DNA of 64,000 nt from Gemmatimonadaceae bacterium (GTDB taxonomy: Bacteria > Gemmatimonadota > Gemmatimonadetes > Gemmatimonadales > Gemmatimonadaceae), in the NCBI GenBank assembly GCA_019752115.1, contig JAIEMN010000008.1, positions 62,001-126,000 on the forward strand, in the 5' to 3' direction. Made by a program: the position numbers and the translations under genes. The notes under the pieces were generated by a model that worked only from the letters and a program-made list of their open reading frames with translations, did no database searches and was not told the origin of the DNA. This document shows, in pieces, positions 1-10,930 of this stretch (the first letter of the stretch is position 1; each line of letters begins with the position of its first letter).

Positions 1-1628
<1,628 letters not shown>

Positions 1629-1650
1629 TGGCCGGTCGAAAGGGGCGTGG

Positions 1651-1678
1651 TTGCAGCAAAATTCACGCCAATTAAGAT
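1651..1678 (+). promoter_or_regulatory. Possible promoter of the TerC-family gene
   Basis: The 108-base gap between divergent kdsB and the TerC gene is AT-richer than its surroundings. It holds TTGCAG (1651-1656) and TAAGAT (1673-1678) with a 16-base spacer, about 60 bases before the TerC start. This is a weak pattern match only. Confidence 0.35.
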
Positions 1679-1736
1679 ACCCGGTTCGGCGGCTGAAGGC
1701 AAACAGGTCGCACGTCGTCACTTCCAACGCTTCGGC

Positions 1737-2714
1737 ATGCCCACATCGTGGTGGATCGGCTTCAACGCCCTGGTCCTGTTCCTGCTGGCGCTCGACCTCG
1801 GGGTGTTCAACCGAAAGGCGCACGCCGTGTCGGTTCGGGAAGCCCTGTCGTGGAGTGCCGTGTGGGTGACGCTGGCCATCGGCTTTGGCGGCTGGATCGG
1901 CCTCGAGATGGGGCGGGCGTCGATGCTGGAGTTCTACGCCGGCTATCTCGTCGAACAGGCGCTGTCGGTCGACAACCTGTTCGTCTTCATCCTCATCTTC
2001 GGCTATTTCCGCATCGCGCCGGAACTACAGCATCGGGTGCTGTTCTGGGGCATCCTCGGCGCGCTGCTGATGCGCGGCGCGATGATCGGCGCCGGCGCCG
2101 TGCTGATCGAGCGGTTCCACGCGATCATCTACGTCTTCGGCGCGTTCCTCGTCTACACCGGCATCAAGATGGCGTTCGGTGGAGACAGCGAGATCGAACC
2201 CGAGGCGAACCCGGTCATCAAGTTCGTGCGCAAGGTCCTGCCCGTCACGGCCCAGTTTCACGGCGAGCGCTTCTTCATTCGTGAGGCGGGCCCTGGCGGC
2301 GTCATGCGTCGCACCGCCACGCCGCTCTTCGTGGTCCTGATGCTCGTCGAGACCACCGATGTCGTGTTCGCGCTCGACTCGATTCCGGCAATCTTCGGGG
2401 TCACGCGCAATCCCTTTCTGGTCTACACGTCCAACGTATTCGCCATTCTCGGGCTGCGGTCGATGTACTTCGTGCTCGCCAGCGTGATCGGCAAGTTCCA
2501 CCTGCTCAAGTACGGCCTGTCGGTCGTGCTGGCGTTCGTGGGCGTGAAGATGCTGCTGTCGGAGACGTACCCGATCAGCATTGGCGTGTCCCTGGGCGTG
2601 GTCGCGGGCGTGCTGCTGACGAGCGTGCTCCTGTCGCTGGTGATCAAGCCCAGCGAGGAGATCGAGGAGATCGCCGAAATTGCCGAGACGTTCGTGGAGC
2701 ACGATCCGAAGTAA
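1737..2714 (+). CDS. TerC/Alx-family integral membrane protein
   Basis: A 325-residue polytopic inner-membrane protein with roughly eight or nine hydrophobic segments. It has the family's acidic membrane motifs: SVDNLFVFILIF near residues 75-87 and TTDVVFALDSIPAIFGVT near 200-217. Alx/TerC proteins are implicated in manganese homeostasis or tellurite resistance; the substrate here cannot be told. It is transcribed away from kdsB and converges on pabA with only 18 bases between. The start is MPTSWWIGFN at 1737; the longer open frame upstream is antisense to kdsB. No ter operon partners are present, so an Alx-like manganese role is the likelier guess. Confidence 0.88.
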   Translation: MPTSWWIGFNALVLFLLALDLGVFNRKAHAVSVREALSWSAVWVTLAIGFGGWIGLEMGRASMLEFYAGYLVEQALSVDNLFVFILIFGYFRIAPELQHRVLFWGILGALLMRGAMIGAGAVLIERFHAIIYVFGAFLVYTGIKMAFGGDSEIEPEANPVIKFVRKVLPVTAQFHGERFFIREAGPGGVMRRTATPLFVVLMLVETTDVVFALDSIPAIFGVTRNPFLVYTSNVFAILGLRSMYFVLASVIGKFHLLKYGLSVVLAFVGVKMLLSETYPISIGVSLGVVAGVLLTSVLLSLVIKPSEEIEEIAEIAETFVEHDPK

Positions 2715-2732
2715 GCGGCGCGTCGGGGCCGC

Positions 2733-3320
<588 letters not shown>

Positions 3321-3333
3321 GCGCCGTTGGGCC

Positions 3334-4263
3334 TCAGGAGCGCGGATGGAACTGCTTGTGGACACTCCGAAGATACTCACGATCGACGTGGGTGTAGATC
3401 TGCGTCGTCGCGATGTCGGCGTGTCCCAGCATCTCCTGCACCGCGCGCAGGTCGGCGCCGCCTTCCAGCAGATGCGTGGCGAAGGAGTGCCGCAGGGTAT
3501 GGGGCGAGACGGCCTTCTCGATACCGGCCTGCTCGACGTACTTCCGCAGGATCTTCCACGCGCCCATGCGCGTGAGCGGCTTCCCCTGCCCGTTCAGGAA
3601 GAGAATGCCCTTCCCCGCGCCCTTCTCGAGCACGGGGCGCAGTTCGCGCAGGTAGACGGCCACCGCGCCGATGGCCGATCGCCCGATCGGCACCAGCCGC
3701 TCCTTGCTGCCCTTCCCGAAGACGCGCAGCAACCCCTCTTCCAGCAGCACGTCCTTCACGGCGAGCCCGATCCACTCCGAGACGCGCAGACCGGCGCCGT
3801 AGGCCAACTCGAGCATCGCGCGGTCGCGAAAGGCGAGGCGCTCCTCCAGCTGCGGTGCCGCCAGCAGGCGGGTGACCTCGTCCACGCTCAACACCTCCGG
3901 GAGCGTGCGCCACCGTTGCGGTGAATCGAGCCGCTCGGTGGGATCGGTGTGCACGAGCCCCTCGGCCACGAGGATGCGAAACCAGGTGCGCAGCGCCGAG
4001 ATATTGCGCCGGATGGAGCTACCGGCGAGCCCCAGATCCTTGAGGTGGTACACGAACTCGCGCAGGCTGCCCGGCGTGATGTCCCGGGCGGTGGTGATGC
4101 CCTGCGCCCGCAGCCACGCGGCGCACCGGATCACATCGCGGCGATAGGCCTCGATGGTGCGCGGGGACGCCCCTTCTTCCAACTGCAACGCGTCCTCGAA
4201 GGCTTGCAGATGGAAGCCGCGGCGCAGCGCCTTGTCGTCGGTGTCGGCGGCGGGGGTACTCAC
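3334..4263 (-). CDS. xerD: Tyrosine recombinase XerC/XerD family
   Basis: A 309-residue site-specific recombinase, the right length for chromosome-dimer resolution by XerC/D. The SAM-like N-terminal domain covers about residues 15-105, followed by the catalytic domain with the full set R160, K187, H255-x-x-R258, H281 and nucleophile Y290. No phage or integron genes are nearby, so a housekeeping Xer role is likely; XerC versus XerD is uncertain. The start is GTG at 4263, which overlaps the dedA TGA as GTGA. A long open frame upstream is the antisense-free extension through dedA and is not coding. Confidence 0.9.
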   Translation of the reverse strand: MSTPAADTDDKALRRGFHLQAFEDALQLEEGASPRTIEAYRRDVIRCAAWLRAQGITTARDITPGSLREFVYHLKDLGLAGSSIRRNISALRTWFRILVAEGLVHTDPTERLDSPQRWRTLPEVLSVDEVTRLLAAPQLEERLAFRDRAMLELAYGAGLRVSEWIGLAVKDVLLEEGLLRVFGKGSKERLVPIGRSAIGAVAVYLRELRPVLEKGAGKGILFLNGQGKPLTRMGAWKILRKYVEQAGIEKAVSPHTLRHSFATHLLEGGADLRAVQEMLGHADIATTQIYTHVDREYLRSVHKQFHPRS

Positions 4264-4865
4264 GCGCCCCTCCGCCGCCGCCAGAGGAACCAGCCCCCGC
4301 CCATGGCGGCCAGCGCGAGGGCGACCAGCCCCACCGTTCGTTGCTGCTCGGCGATGCGGGCGAGCAAGGCATCGCTGTTCGCGCCGGCCCGAAAGGCCAG
4401 GACGCACACGAGCCCGTACCAGGCGCCTGACGCGATCGCCATGGCGATCAGGGCCCGGAGTGCCCCGATACCCAGCGCGCCCGCCACGGGGGGCACGACG
4501 GCCCGCACGGCCGGCAGAAAGCGACTGATGACCACCGCCACCATGCCCTGCGCGGCAAACTGTTCGGCGAAGCGCTCGGTGGCGCCGGCCGGGAAGAGCC
4601 GCGGTGCCCGGCGCTGCAGGAACGGGAGACCGTAGCGGTGCCCGACGCCATACATCGCCATCGCGCCCCCGATATTGCCGATCATGGTGGCGAGCCACAC
4701 GCCGAAGGCGGTGCCGTTGCCGCGGGCGGCCACAAAGGCCCCCAGCGCAATCACGGTGTCCGCGGGCAGCGGCGGGAAGATGTTCTCGGCGAACGCGGCC
4801 AGCAGCAGCGTGCCGTAGAGCAGCGGATCCGGGAGACCCGTGAGCCAGTCGAGGAGATCGTTCAG
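4260..4865 (-). CDS. DedA-family membrane protein with an apparent CTG start
   Basis: A DedA/SNARE-associated (VTT-domain) inner-membrane protein; the family includes undecaprenyl-phosphate and phospholipid flippases. The first ATG/GTG/TTG in frame is GTG at 4754, but that would delete a clearly coding, conserved stretch (ENIFPPLPADTVIALGAF) and the first helix. Reading upstream, the frame reaches CTG at 4865, whose CTGA overlaps the ispF stop exactly as neighbouring genes overlap by ATGA or GTGA. The resulting 201-residue protein begins (M)NDLLDWLTGLPDPLLYG. It has the RFLPAVRAVVPPVAG motif and a C-terminal hydrophobic helix ending in an Arg-rich tail. Confidence 0.82.
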   Translation of the reverse strand: MNDLLDWLTGLPDPLLYGTLLLAAFAENIFPPLPADTVIALGAFVAARGNGTAFGVWLATMIGNIGGAMAMYGVGHRYGLPFLQRRAPRLFPAGATERFAEQFAAQGMVAVVISRFLPAVRAVVPPVAGALGIGALRALIAMAIASGAWYGLVCVLAFRAGANSDALLARIAEQQRTVGLVALALAAMGGGWFLWRRRRGA

Positions 4866-5353
4866 CGGGGGAGAATGCTGGCGGTGGTCATCACGGCGAG
4901 GCCTTCCTCGCGCCCAATCCAGCCGAGCTGTTCGTTGGTCTTGCCCTTCACGAACACGTCTGCCGCCCCCACCTGCAACACCGTGGCCAGTCGCTCACGA
5001 ATGGCCTGCCGGTGCGGGCCAATCTTGGGGCGCTGCGTGATCACCGTGATGTCCACGTTGCCCACCCGCCATCCGGCGGCGTGCAGCCGCGCCACGGCGG
5101 CCTCGAGCATCACGACCGAGTCCTTCCCCTTGTTGGCCGCATCGGTATCGGGAAACATCTCGCCGATGTCGCCCAATCCGGCCGCCCCCAGAATGGCATC
5201 GGTGACCGCATGGCAAATGGCATCGCCGTCCGAGTGGCCGGCACAGTGCCGGTCACTCGGAATGTCGATGCCGCCGAGTCGCATGGGCCCGCCCTCGCCG
5301 AACCGATGCGAGTCGTAGCCGATGCCCACCCGCATGGGGAGGGTGCCGGTCAC
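4862..5353 (-). CDS. ispF: 2-C-methyl-D-erythritol 2,4-cyclodiphosphate synthase
   Basis: MEP-pathway enzyme forming the cyclic diphosphate on the way to isoprenoids, here needed for the menaquinone side chain and undecaprenyl. The metal-binding motif GYDSHRF (D14, H16) and the GHSDGDAICHAVTDAILGAA block are complete. The start is GTG at 5353, overlapping the mqnC stop as GTGA; an in-frame ATG six codons later (5335) is an alternative and matches the usual family N-terminus. IspD is encoded about 50 kb away in the same window. Confidence 0.95.
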   Translation of the reverse strand: MTGTLPMRVGIGYDSHRFGEGGPMRLGGIDIPSDRHCAGHSDGDAICHAVTDAILGAAGLGDIGEMFPDTDAANKGKDSVVMLEAAVARLHAAGWRVGNVDITVITQRPKIGPHRQAIRERLATVLQVGAADVFVKGKTNEQLGWIGREEGLAVMTTASILPR

Positions 5354-6387
5354 GCGGCGACCGTCGCCGGGGCGTCGGCGATGATGGAGTAGTCCTGCCG
5401 ACGCCGCGCGGGCGTGAAGCCGGCATCGATGATGAGCCGATCGAGCTCCTCCACCGTGGTGCGGTGCGTCGTGTTCGCCGCCGAGACCACGTTCTCTTCG
5501 ATCATCAGCGAGCCGAAATCGTTGCAGCCGAAGCGGAGCGCCATCTGTCCGACCTTCATGCCCATGGTGACCCAGCTCGACTGCAGGTTGGGCACGTTAT
5601 CGAGCACGATGCGTGAGATGGCGACGGTGCGGAGGTAGGTCACCGCGTCGGTCTTGGGCATGTGCGACAGCGTCGGCGTGTTCTCCGGCTGCAGCGGCCA
5701 GGTGATGAACGCCGTGAACCCGCCGGTGCGCGCCTGCAGATCGCGCACCCGCTGCAGATGCTCGATGCGCTCGGCGAGCGTCTCCCCGATGCCGTACATC
5801 ATGGTGACCGACGTCTTCATCCCTTCCTGATGCGCGAGCTCCATGATTTCGAGCCAACGATCGGCACCCGCCTTCTTGGGGGCGACGATGTCCCGCACGC
5901 GCTGCACGAGAATCTCGCCGCCGCCGCCGGGGATGGAGTCGAGCCCTGCCGCCTTGAGTTCGCGAATGACATCACGCGCTTCCATGCGGAAGCGCGTCGC
6001 AAAGAAGTCCACCTCACTCGGCGAGAAGCCGTGGATGTGAATGGGATGGTACTTCTTGATGTAGCGCATCAGGTCGAGGTACCACTCGAACGGGATGTAC
6101 GGATTGTGCCCGCCCTGAATGAGGATCTGGACGCCGCCGAGGGCTTTCGTCTCCTCGATCTTGGCGCCGATCTGCTCGAAGGAGAGCGTGTACCCTTCCC
6201 CGTTCTTCGGCCGCCGATAGAACGCGCAGAAGCCGCAGTCGGCCACGCAGACGTTCGTGTAGTTGATGTTGCGATCGACGATGTACGTCACGACCCCGTG
6301 CGGGTGCTTGGCCTGACGGACGCGATCGGCCTCCTGGCCGAGTTCCAGCAGGGGGGCATTCGTGTAGAAATCGAGCAGATCACGCAT
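5350..6387 (-). CDS. mqnC: Cyclic dehypoxanthinyl futalosine synthase (radical SAM)
   Basis: Radical SAM enzyme of the futalosine menaquinone pathway that cyclises dehypoxanthinyl futalosine. The 345-residue protein carries a canonical CX3CX2C cluster motif (C47, C51, C54) in VCVADCGFCAFYR, followed by QGGHNPYIPFEWY and SIPGGGGEIL. These features separate it from its paralogue MqnE encoded 0.9 kb upstream. It is transcribed after mqnA with an 11-base gap and overlaps ispF. The ATG at 6387 gives the standard N-terminus. Confidence 0.94.
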   Translation of the reverse strand: MRDLLDFYTNAPLLELGQEADRVRQAKHPHGVVTYIVDRNINYTNVCVADCGFCAFYRRPKNGEGYTLSFEQIGAKIEETKALGGVQILIQGGHNPYIPFEWYLDLMRYIKKYHPIHIHGFSPSEVDFFATRFRMEARDVIRELKAAGLDSIPGGGGEILVQRVRDIVAPKKAGADRWLEIMELAHQEGMKTSVTMMYGIGETLAERIEHLQRVRDLQARTGGFTAFITWPLQPENTPTLSHMPKTDAVTYLRTVAISRIVLDNVPNLQSSWVTMGMKVGQMALRFGCNDFGSLMIEENVVSAANTTHRTTVEELDRLIIDAGFTPARRRQDYSIIADAPATVAA

Positions 6388-6398
6388 GGGAAGTCGGG

Positions 6399-7247
6399 CT
6401 AGGCTGCGGGAAGAAACGCAAAGTTGCCATCGGGCACACGACCGGCCGACACGAGCCGGCGGAAGAATTCGGAGAGCCCGGCGAGATGCGGATAGGACAA
6501 GCGATAATCGAGGCCTGCGAAGTACTCGACGCAGGTCTCAAACGGCACGCCACTGGCCTCGGCGGCCTGACGGGAAAGCTCGGGAATGTTGGCGAGCCCC
6601 CAGTCGCGCGAGGTGAGCAGCGAGCCGTGCACGGACAACGCCTCGCGCACCGGCGTGGTGCGCTGCGCCACCCAGACGGCAAAGACAAACGGCAGCCCGG
6701 TCCACTGCTTCCAGACCGCACCCAGATCCTCGCGCCACGGATAGCGCTCGGCCCAGAGTCCGCCCCGGTTGGCCTCATCGAACATGCGCAGGGCCGCATC
6801 GCCGATCACGAGCCGGGCGTCGTGCACGTCGGCCTCGAAGGTGCCCAGATCGGCCAGCTCGGCGTTGCCCGGCACGAACTCGGGGCGGCAGCGCCAGACG
6901 TTCTCGAAGAGCAGTTCGAGCAGCGCGACGCTCGTCATGCTGCTCGAACTCACCACGACGCGGCGCCCGCCGAGATCGCGCGGGTCGCGCTTGCTGAAGA
7001 GCACCACGCTCCGGACCGGCCCATCGCTGGTGATCCCCAGTTCGGGGAGCAGCAGGAACTGCGTCGCGTCCTTCGCGTACTCGACCGCCGACACCACGCT
7101 CACATCGAGCTCCCCGGCCGCCATCAGGCGGTTCAGGTGCGTCGGCACGCCGTCCACGAGCGTCCCTTCGAACGGGACGATGCCCCGATCGATGCCGCCG
7201 TAAACCGGATAGCAGTTGATGTAGCGAATGCGGCCGACGCGGAGCAT
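6399..7247 (-). CDS. mqnA: Chorismate dehydratase
   Basis: First committed enzyme of the futalosine pathway: converts chorismate to 3-enolpyruvyl-benzoate. The 282-residue protein has a periplasmic-binding-protein-like fold without a signal peptide. It starts MLRVGRIRYINCYPVY and contains DVSVVSAVEYA and a SSSSMTSVALLELL ligand-binding loop. It lies between mqnC and mqnE, with a 16-base gap after mqnE. The upstream in-frame extension is Arg-rich antisense-like sequence, so ATG at 7247 was chosen. Confidence 0.93.
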   Translation of the reverse strand: MLRVGRIRYINCYPVYGGIDRGIVPFEGTLVDGVPTHLNRLMAAGELDVSVVSAVEYAKDATQFLLLPELGITSDGPVRSVVLFSKRDPRDLGGRRVVVSSSSMTSVALLELLFENVWRCRPEFVPGNAELADLGTFEADVHDARLVIGDAALRMFDEANRGGLWAERYPWREDLGAVWKQWTGLPFVFAVWVAQRTTPVREALSVHGSLLTSRDWGLANIPELSRQAAEASGVPFETCVEYFAGLDYRLSYPHLAGLSEFFRRLVSAGRVPDGNFAFLPAA

Positions 7248-7263
7248 GGGCAGTGAACGAAGG

Positions 7264-8454
7264 TCAGACCGTCGCGAGCGCGTCGGCCGCCGGCGCCTCG
7301 GCGCCGGTGTCCCCCTCCGGGAACTCCCGGAGGACATGGTAGAACGAATCGCGCTCGGCAGGCTGTTTCCCAGCCCCGCGGATGAGCGTGAGCAGCTGCG
7401 GCAGCGTCATCCCCTGCGGCGTGTGGGCGCCGACCGCGTGGTAGATCTTTTCGCGCACCACGGTGCCTTCGATGTCGTTCACGCCGAAGTGCAGCGCGAT
7501 CTGCGACACCGGCTGGGTCACCATGATCCAGTGCGACTTGATGTGCTCGAAGTTGTCGAGATAGAGACGGCCCACGGCCAGGTTGCGCAGGTCGTCCATG
7601 CCGGTCGTGGCCGTGCCGGTACGGCCGAGCGTGGTCCCGAGTTCGTTGTCGTCGGGGTGATATGCCAGCGGGATGAACGCGAGATAGCCACCCGTTTCAT
7701 CCTGCAAATCGCGGAGCATGGTGAGATGCTGCACGCGATCTTCGAAGGTCTCCACGTGGCCGTAGAGCATCGTGCAGTTGGAGCGGATGCCGAGCTGATG
7801 TGCCGTGCGATGCACGTCGATGTAGTCGGCGCCGCCCAGCTTCTTGTCGGCGATCTGCTCGCGCACTGCGGCGCTGAAGGTTTCGGCGCCGCCCCCCGGC
7901 AGCGTATCGAGGCCCGCTTCGCGCAGGGCGATCAGCACATCGGCGCGGCTCATCTTCTCGATGCGCGCGATGTGCGCGATCTCGACGGCGGTGAGCGCCT
8001 TGATGTGCACCTGGGGATGCCGCTGCTTGAGGGCGCGGAACATCTCCTGGTAGTACGCGAGCCCGGCCTGCATATCGAGGCCGCCCACGATGTGAAACTC
8101 GCGCGTGATGGTGCCATCGGCGCGATCGGACTCGGCGAGCACCTGCTCGAGCGAATAGCGGTACGCCCCCTCTTCCTTCGGCAGGCGCGCATACCCACAG
8201 AACACGCACGTCTTGCGCAGCACGCAGATGTTCGTGGGGTTGATATGCTGGTTGGCCGCGAAGGTGACGCGATCACCGTGCTTCGCGCGGTTGGCGGCAT
8301 CGGCCATGGCCCCGAGCCCCAGCAGGTCGGGGGTGCGGTAGAGCGTCAGGGCGTCGGCAAACGACAATCGCTCGCCGCGGACCAGCTTTTCGCCGATGGG
8401 GCGAAGCGCCGGATCCTGCAGGCGAGCGACATCAAAGGGCACAGCGTGTGGCAT
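7264..8454 (-). CDS. mqnE: Aminofutalosine synthase (radical SAM) with a non-standard cluster motif
   Basis: Radical SAM enzyme that joins the MqnA product with S-adenosylmethionine to give aminofutalosine. The 396-residue protein carries HIVGGLDM, TLPGGGAETF and SNCTMLYGHVE, which are MqnE hallmarks. Its cysteines read C77-x5-C83-x2-C86 (NICVLRKTCVFCGYAR), not the usual CX3CX2C; I rechecked the codons against the DNA. The ATG at 8454 gives MPHAVPFD. It is the first of the three mqn genes, 78 bases after fabF. mqnB and mqnD are not in the window. Confidence 0.92.
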   Translation of the reverse strand: MPHAVPFDVARLQDPALRPIGEKLVRGERLSFADALTLYRTPDLLGLGAMADAANRAKHGDRVTFAANQHINPTNICVLRKTCVFCGYARLPKEEGAYRYSLEQVLAESDRADGTITREFHIVGGLDMQAGLAYYQEMFRALKQRHPQVHIKALTAVEIAHIARIEKMSRADVLIALREAGLDTLPGGGAETFSAAVREQIADKKLGGADYIDVHRTAHQLGIRSNCTMLYGHVETFEDRVQHLTMLRDLQDETGGYLAFIPLAYHPDDNELGTTLGRTGTATTGMDDLRNLAVGRLYLDNFEHIKSHWIMVTQPVSQIALHFGVNDIEGTVVREKIYHAVGAHTPQGMTLPQLLTLIRGAGKQPAERDSFYHVLREFPEGDTGAEAPAADALATV

Positions 8455-8532
8455 CAGGACAGACCCGGGGTTCCGGCGCGACGACCTCTGGAGTGCTCCC
8501 CGTCGCGCGTCACCTCGATATATGTCCTGCAA

Positions 8533-9777
8533 TCAGTCGCCGTGCCACCCTCTTACGGCGATGGAGACGTTGTGGCCACCAAAGCCGGAGCTGTTCGACA
8601 GGGCGACCCGCACCTGGCGCTGCTTGGGCGTATTGGGGGTGACGTCCAGATCGCACTCCGGGTCCGGCGTGCTGTAGTTGATCGTGGGCGGGATGATCTG
8701 GTCCCGGAGGGCCAGCGTGCAGGCGATGAATTCCACCCCGCCGGCGGCGCCCAGCATGTGCCCGGTGGCCGACTTGGTCGAGCTCACGGACAGCGCGCGG
8801 GCGTGGTCGCCGAAGACGGCCTTGATGCCTTTGATCTCGTTCGGATCGTTGAGGGGCGTCGAGGTGCCGTGGGCGTTGATGTAATCCACATCCGTCGGGG
8901 CGATTTTCGCGTCGCGGAGCGCGCGCTTCATGGCCCGCTGGAGCCCTTCGTGCGCGTCGGGCTGGCCGGTGAGGTGGTACGCGTCGCCGGTGGCGCCGTA
9001 GCCGATGACCTCGCCGTAGATCCGCGCGCCACGCTGGCGGGCGTGTTCGAGCTCCTCGAGCACCACCACACCGGCCCCCTCGCCCAGCACGAAGCCGTCG
9101 CGGGTGGCATCGAACGGACGCGAGGCGGTAGACGGGGAGTCATTGCGCTCCGAGAGCGCCGTCATGTTCCCGAATCCGCCAATCGCCATGGCACACACCG
9201 ACGCCTCGGCGCCGCCGCAGATCATCACGTCGGCATCGCCGTACTTGATGGTGCGGAACGCCTCGCCGATGGCGTGCGCGCTGGTCGCGCACGCCGACAT
9301 GGTCGCGTAGTTGGGGCCCTTGGCGCCAAAGCGCATGGAGACCACACCCGCCGCAATGTCGGCGATGTACATCGGGATGAAGAACGGCGAGATGCGCTTG
9401 TTGCCCGACGTCATGAGGACCGAGTGCTGGTCCTCCATCGTGTTCAGGCCGCCGATCCCACTGCCGATGATGACGCCGGTCTCTTCCGGGTTGTAGTTCT
9501 TCCCGTGTTCGAGACCGGCATCGGCCATGGCCTGCACCGAGGCGGCCATGGCGTACTGGGTGAACAGGTCCGCCCGCTTGGCTTCCTTGCGGTCCATGTA
9601 CAGACCGACGTCGAAGCCCTTCACTTCACAGGCGAAACGGACCTTGAAGGTGCTGGCGTCGAACTTGGTAATGTCAGCGCCTCCAGACACCCCACCCAGC
9701 AAGGACTGCCAGGTCGTCGCCACGTCGTTGCCGACGGGCGTGACGGCACCCAACCCCGTGACGACGACCCGCCGCAT
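8533..9777 (-). CDS. fabF: Beta-ketoacyl-ACP synthase II
   Basis: Elongating condensing enzyme of type II fatty-acid synthesis. The 414-residue protein has the complete Cys-His-His triad at C163 (SACATSAHAIG), H303 (NAHGTST) and H340 (KSATGHMLGAAGG), the numbering seen in E. coli FabF. The ATG at 9777 shares its A with the acpP stop (TGATG); a TTG one codon upstream is possible but less likely. It is the last gene of the fab cluster and is read directly after its substrate carrier, ACP. Confidence 0.97.
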   Translation of the reverse strand: MRRVVVTGLGAVTPVGNDVATTWQSLLGGVSGGADITKFDASTFKVRFACEVKGFDVGLYMDRKEAKRADLFTQYAMAASVQAMADAGLEHGKNYNPEETGVIIGSGIGGLNTMEDQHSVLMTSGNKRISPFFIPMYIADIAAGVVSMRFGAKGPNYATMSACATSAHAIGEAFRTIKYGDADVMICGGAEASVCAMAIGGFGNMTALSERNDSPSTASRPFDATRDGFVLGEGAGVVVLEELEHARQRGARIYGEVIGYGATGDAYHLTGQPDAHEGLQRAMKRALRDAKIAPTDVDYINAHGTSTPLNDPNEIKGIKAVFGDHARALSVSSTKSATGHMLGAAGGVEFIACTLALRDQIIPPTINYSTPDPECDLDVTPNTPKQRQVRVALSNSSGFGGHNVSIAVRGWHGD

Positions 9778-10016
9778 CAACCGCCGACCTTCGCCTCGAG
9801 GTACGCGATGGCGTCGCCGACCGTGCGGAGCTTCTCGGCATCCTCATCGGGGATGTCGATGTTGAACTCCTTCTCGAACTCCATCACCAGTTCGACGATG
9901 TCGAGCGAGTCGGCGCCGAGGTCTTCGATGAAGCTCGCCTCGGGCGTGAGCTTCTCGCGCTCCACCCCGAGCTCCTTCTCGATGATGTCCTTGATCTTCG
10001 ACGCGTGATCCGACAT
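9777..10016 (-). CDS. acpP: Acyl carrier protein
   Basis: A 79-residue acidic carrier for fatty-acid intermediates. The phosphopantetheine site is S37 in [15 protein letters not shown] good Shine-Dalgarno-like AGAGGAA lies about 11 bases before the ATG at 10016. The preceding 136-base gap from fabG is the longest within the cluster. It contains a GC-rich imperfect hairpin near 10098-10118, which may set the high ACP level relative to its neighbours. The open frame upstream of 10016 is not ACP-like. Confidence 0.97.
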   Translation of the reverse strand: MSDHASKIKDIIEKELGVEREKLTPEASFIEDLGADSLDIVELVMEFEKEFNIDIPDEDAEKLRTVGDAIAYLEAKVGG

Positions 10017-10152
10017 GGGAACGGTTCCTCTGAAGTTGGTAAGGGAAGATGGGGAACTTAGCCGTTGCGAGGCGCCACTGGGAGGCCCGGCGCCCATCCC
10101 GCGCCCCGCCGGGGCGGGTTGGGGGCGGACGGATCGAGCAACCCGAGGCGCT

Positions 10153-10923
10153 CTACATCACCAGGCCGCCGTCCACCACAAAGACCTGCCCGGTCACGTA
10201 ACTGGTCAGGTCGGAAGCGAGCACAACCACCATGCTCGCGATGTCCTCGGGGGTCCCGAGGCGCTCGAGCGGAATCCCCGCACTGAGCGTGCTGCGGGCC
10301 TCCGGGGTCATCGCGGCCGTCATATCGGTCTCGATGAAGCCGGGGGCCACCACGTTGGCCAGAATGTTCCGCGAGGCCAGCTCCTTGGCGATGGACTTGG
10401 TCATGCCGATCAAGCCCGCCTTGCTGGCCGCGTAGTTCACCTGTCCCTTGTTGCCAATCAGGCCGACCACGCTGGCGATGTTGATGATGCGCCCCCACCG
10501 GCGCTTCATCATGCCGCGCGTCGCCGCCCGGCAGGTCGCAAAGGCGCCGCGCAGGTTGGCGTTGATCACGGCGTCCCAGTCGTCGTCCTTGAGGCGCATC
10601 ATCAGGTTGTCGCGCGTCAGGCCGGCGTTGTTCACCAGGATGTCGAGCGCGCCGAACTCCTTCTCCACCGCCTCGACCAGCGCGGTCGCCTGCGCCACGT
10701 CGCTCACATCGGCGGCGAAGCCGCGCACGTCGGCCCCCGTGGCGGCGGCGATCTCGGCGGCGGCTTCCTGCGCCTTGGCCAGATCGCGGCCCGTCACGGC
10801 GACGCGGGCGCCTGCGTTGGCGAGCGCCGTGGCGACGGCGCGGCCGATGCCGCGCGTCGAGCCGGTGACGAGCGCCACGCGCCCGCCCAGCTGAATGGTG
10901 AGACCCTGCGAGGGCGTACTCAT
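10153..10923 (-). CDS. fabG: 3-oxoacyl-ACP reductase
   Basis: NADPH-dependent short-chain dehydrogenase that reduces beta-ketoacyl-ACP. The 256-residue protein has the nucleotide motif [12 protein letters not shown] near residues 20-31, NNAG at 98-101 and the catalytic S151, Y164, K168 (YAASK). It sits between fabD and acpP, which separates it from the many FabG-like paralogues. The ATG at 10923 was chosen; it follows the fabD stop by 7 bases. Confidence 0.95.
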   Translation of the reverse strand: MSTPSQGLTIQLGGRVALVTGSTRGIGRAVATALANAGARVAVTGRDLAKAQEAAAEIAAATGADVRGFAADVSDVAQATALVEAVEKEFGALDILVNNAGLTRDNLMMRLKDDDWDAVINANLRGAFATCRAATRGMMKRRWGRIINIASVVGLIGNKGQVNYAASKAGLIGMTKSIAKELASRNILANVVAPGFIETDMTAAMTPEARSTLSAGIPLERLGTPEDIASMVVVLASDLTSYVTGQVFVVDGGLVM

Positions 10924-10930
10924 GTCCGTC

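Noticed and set aside
3334-4263. Tyrosine recombinase as an integron or island integrase
   Set aside because: Length and residues fit XerC/D. Neighbours are housekeeping genes and no attachment-site repeats were seen.
5350-8454. The two radical SAM genes as MqnE first and MqnC second
   Set aside because: Initial reading reversed. The one at 5350-6387 has the MqnC blocks (VCVADCGFCAFYR, QGGHNPYIPFEWY), while 7264-8454 has HIVGGLDM and SNCTMLYGHVE of MqnE.
7228-10008. 926-codon plus-strand open frame
   Set aside because: Antisense to mqnE, fabF and acpP, all of which have intact catalytic residues. The frame has no start signal or domain.
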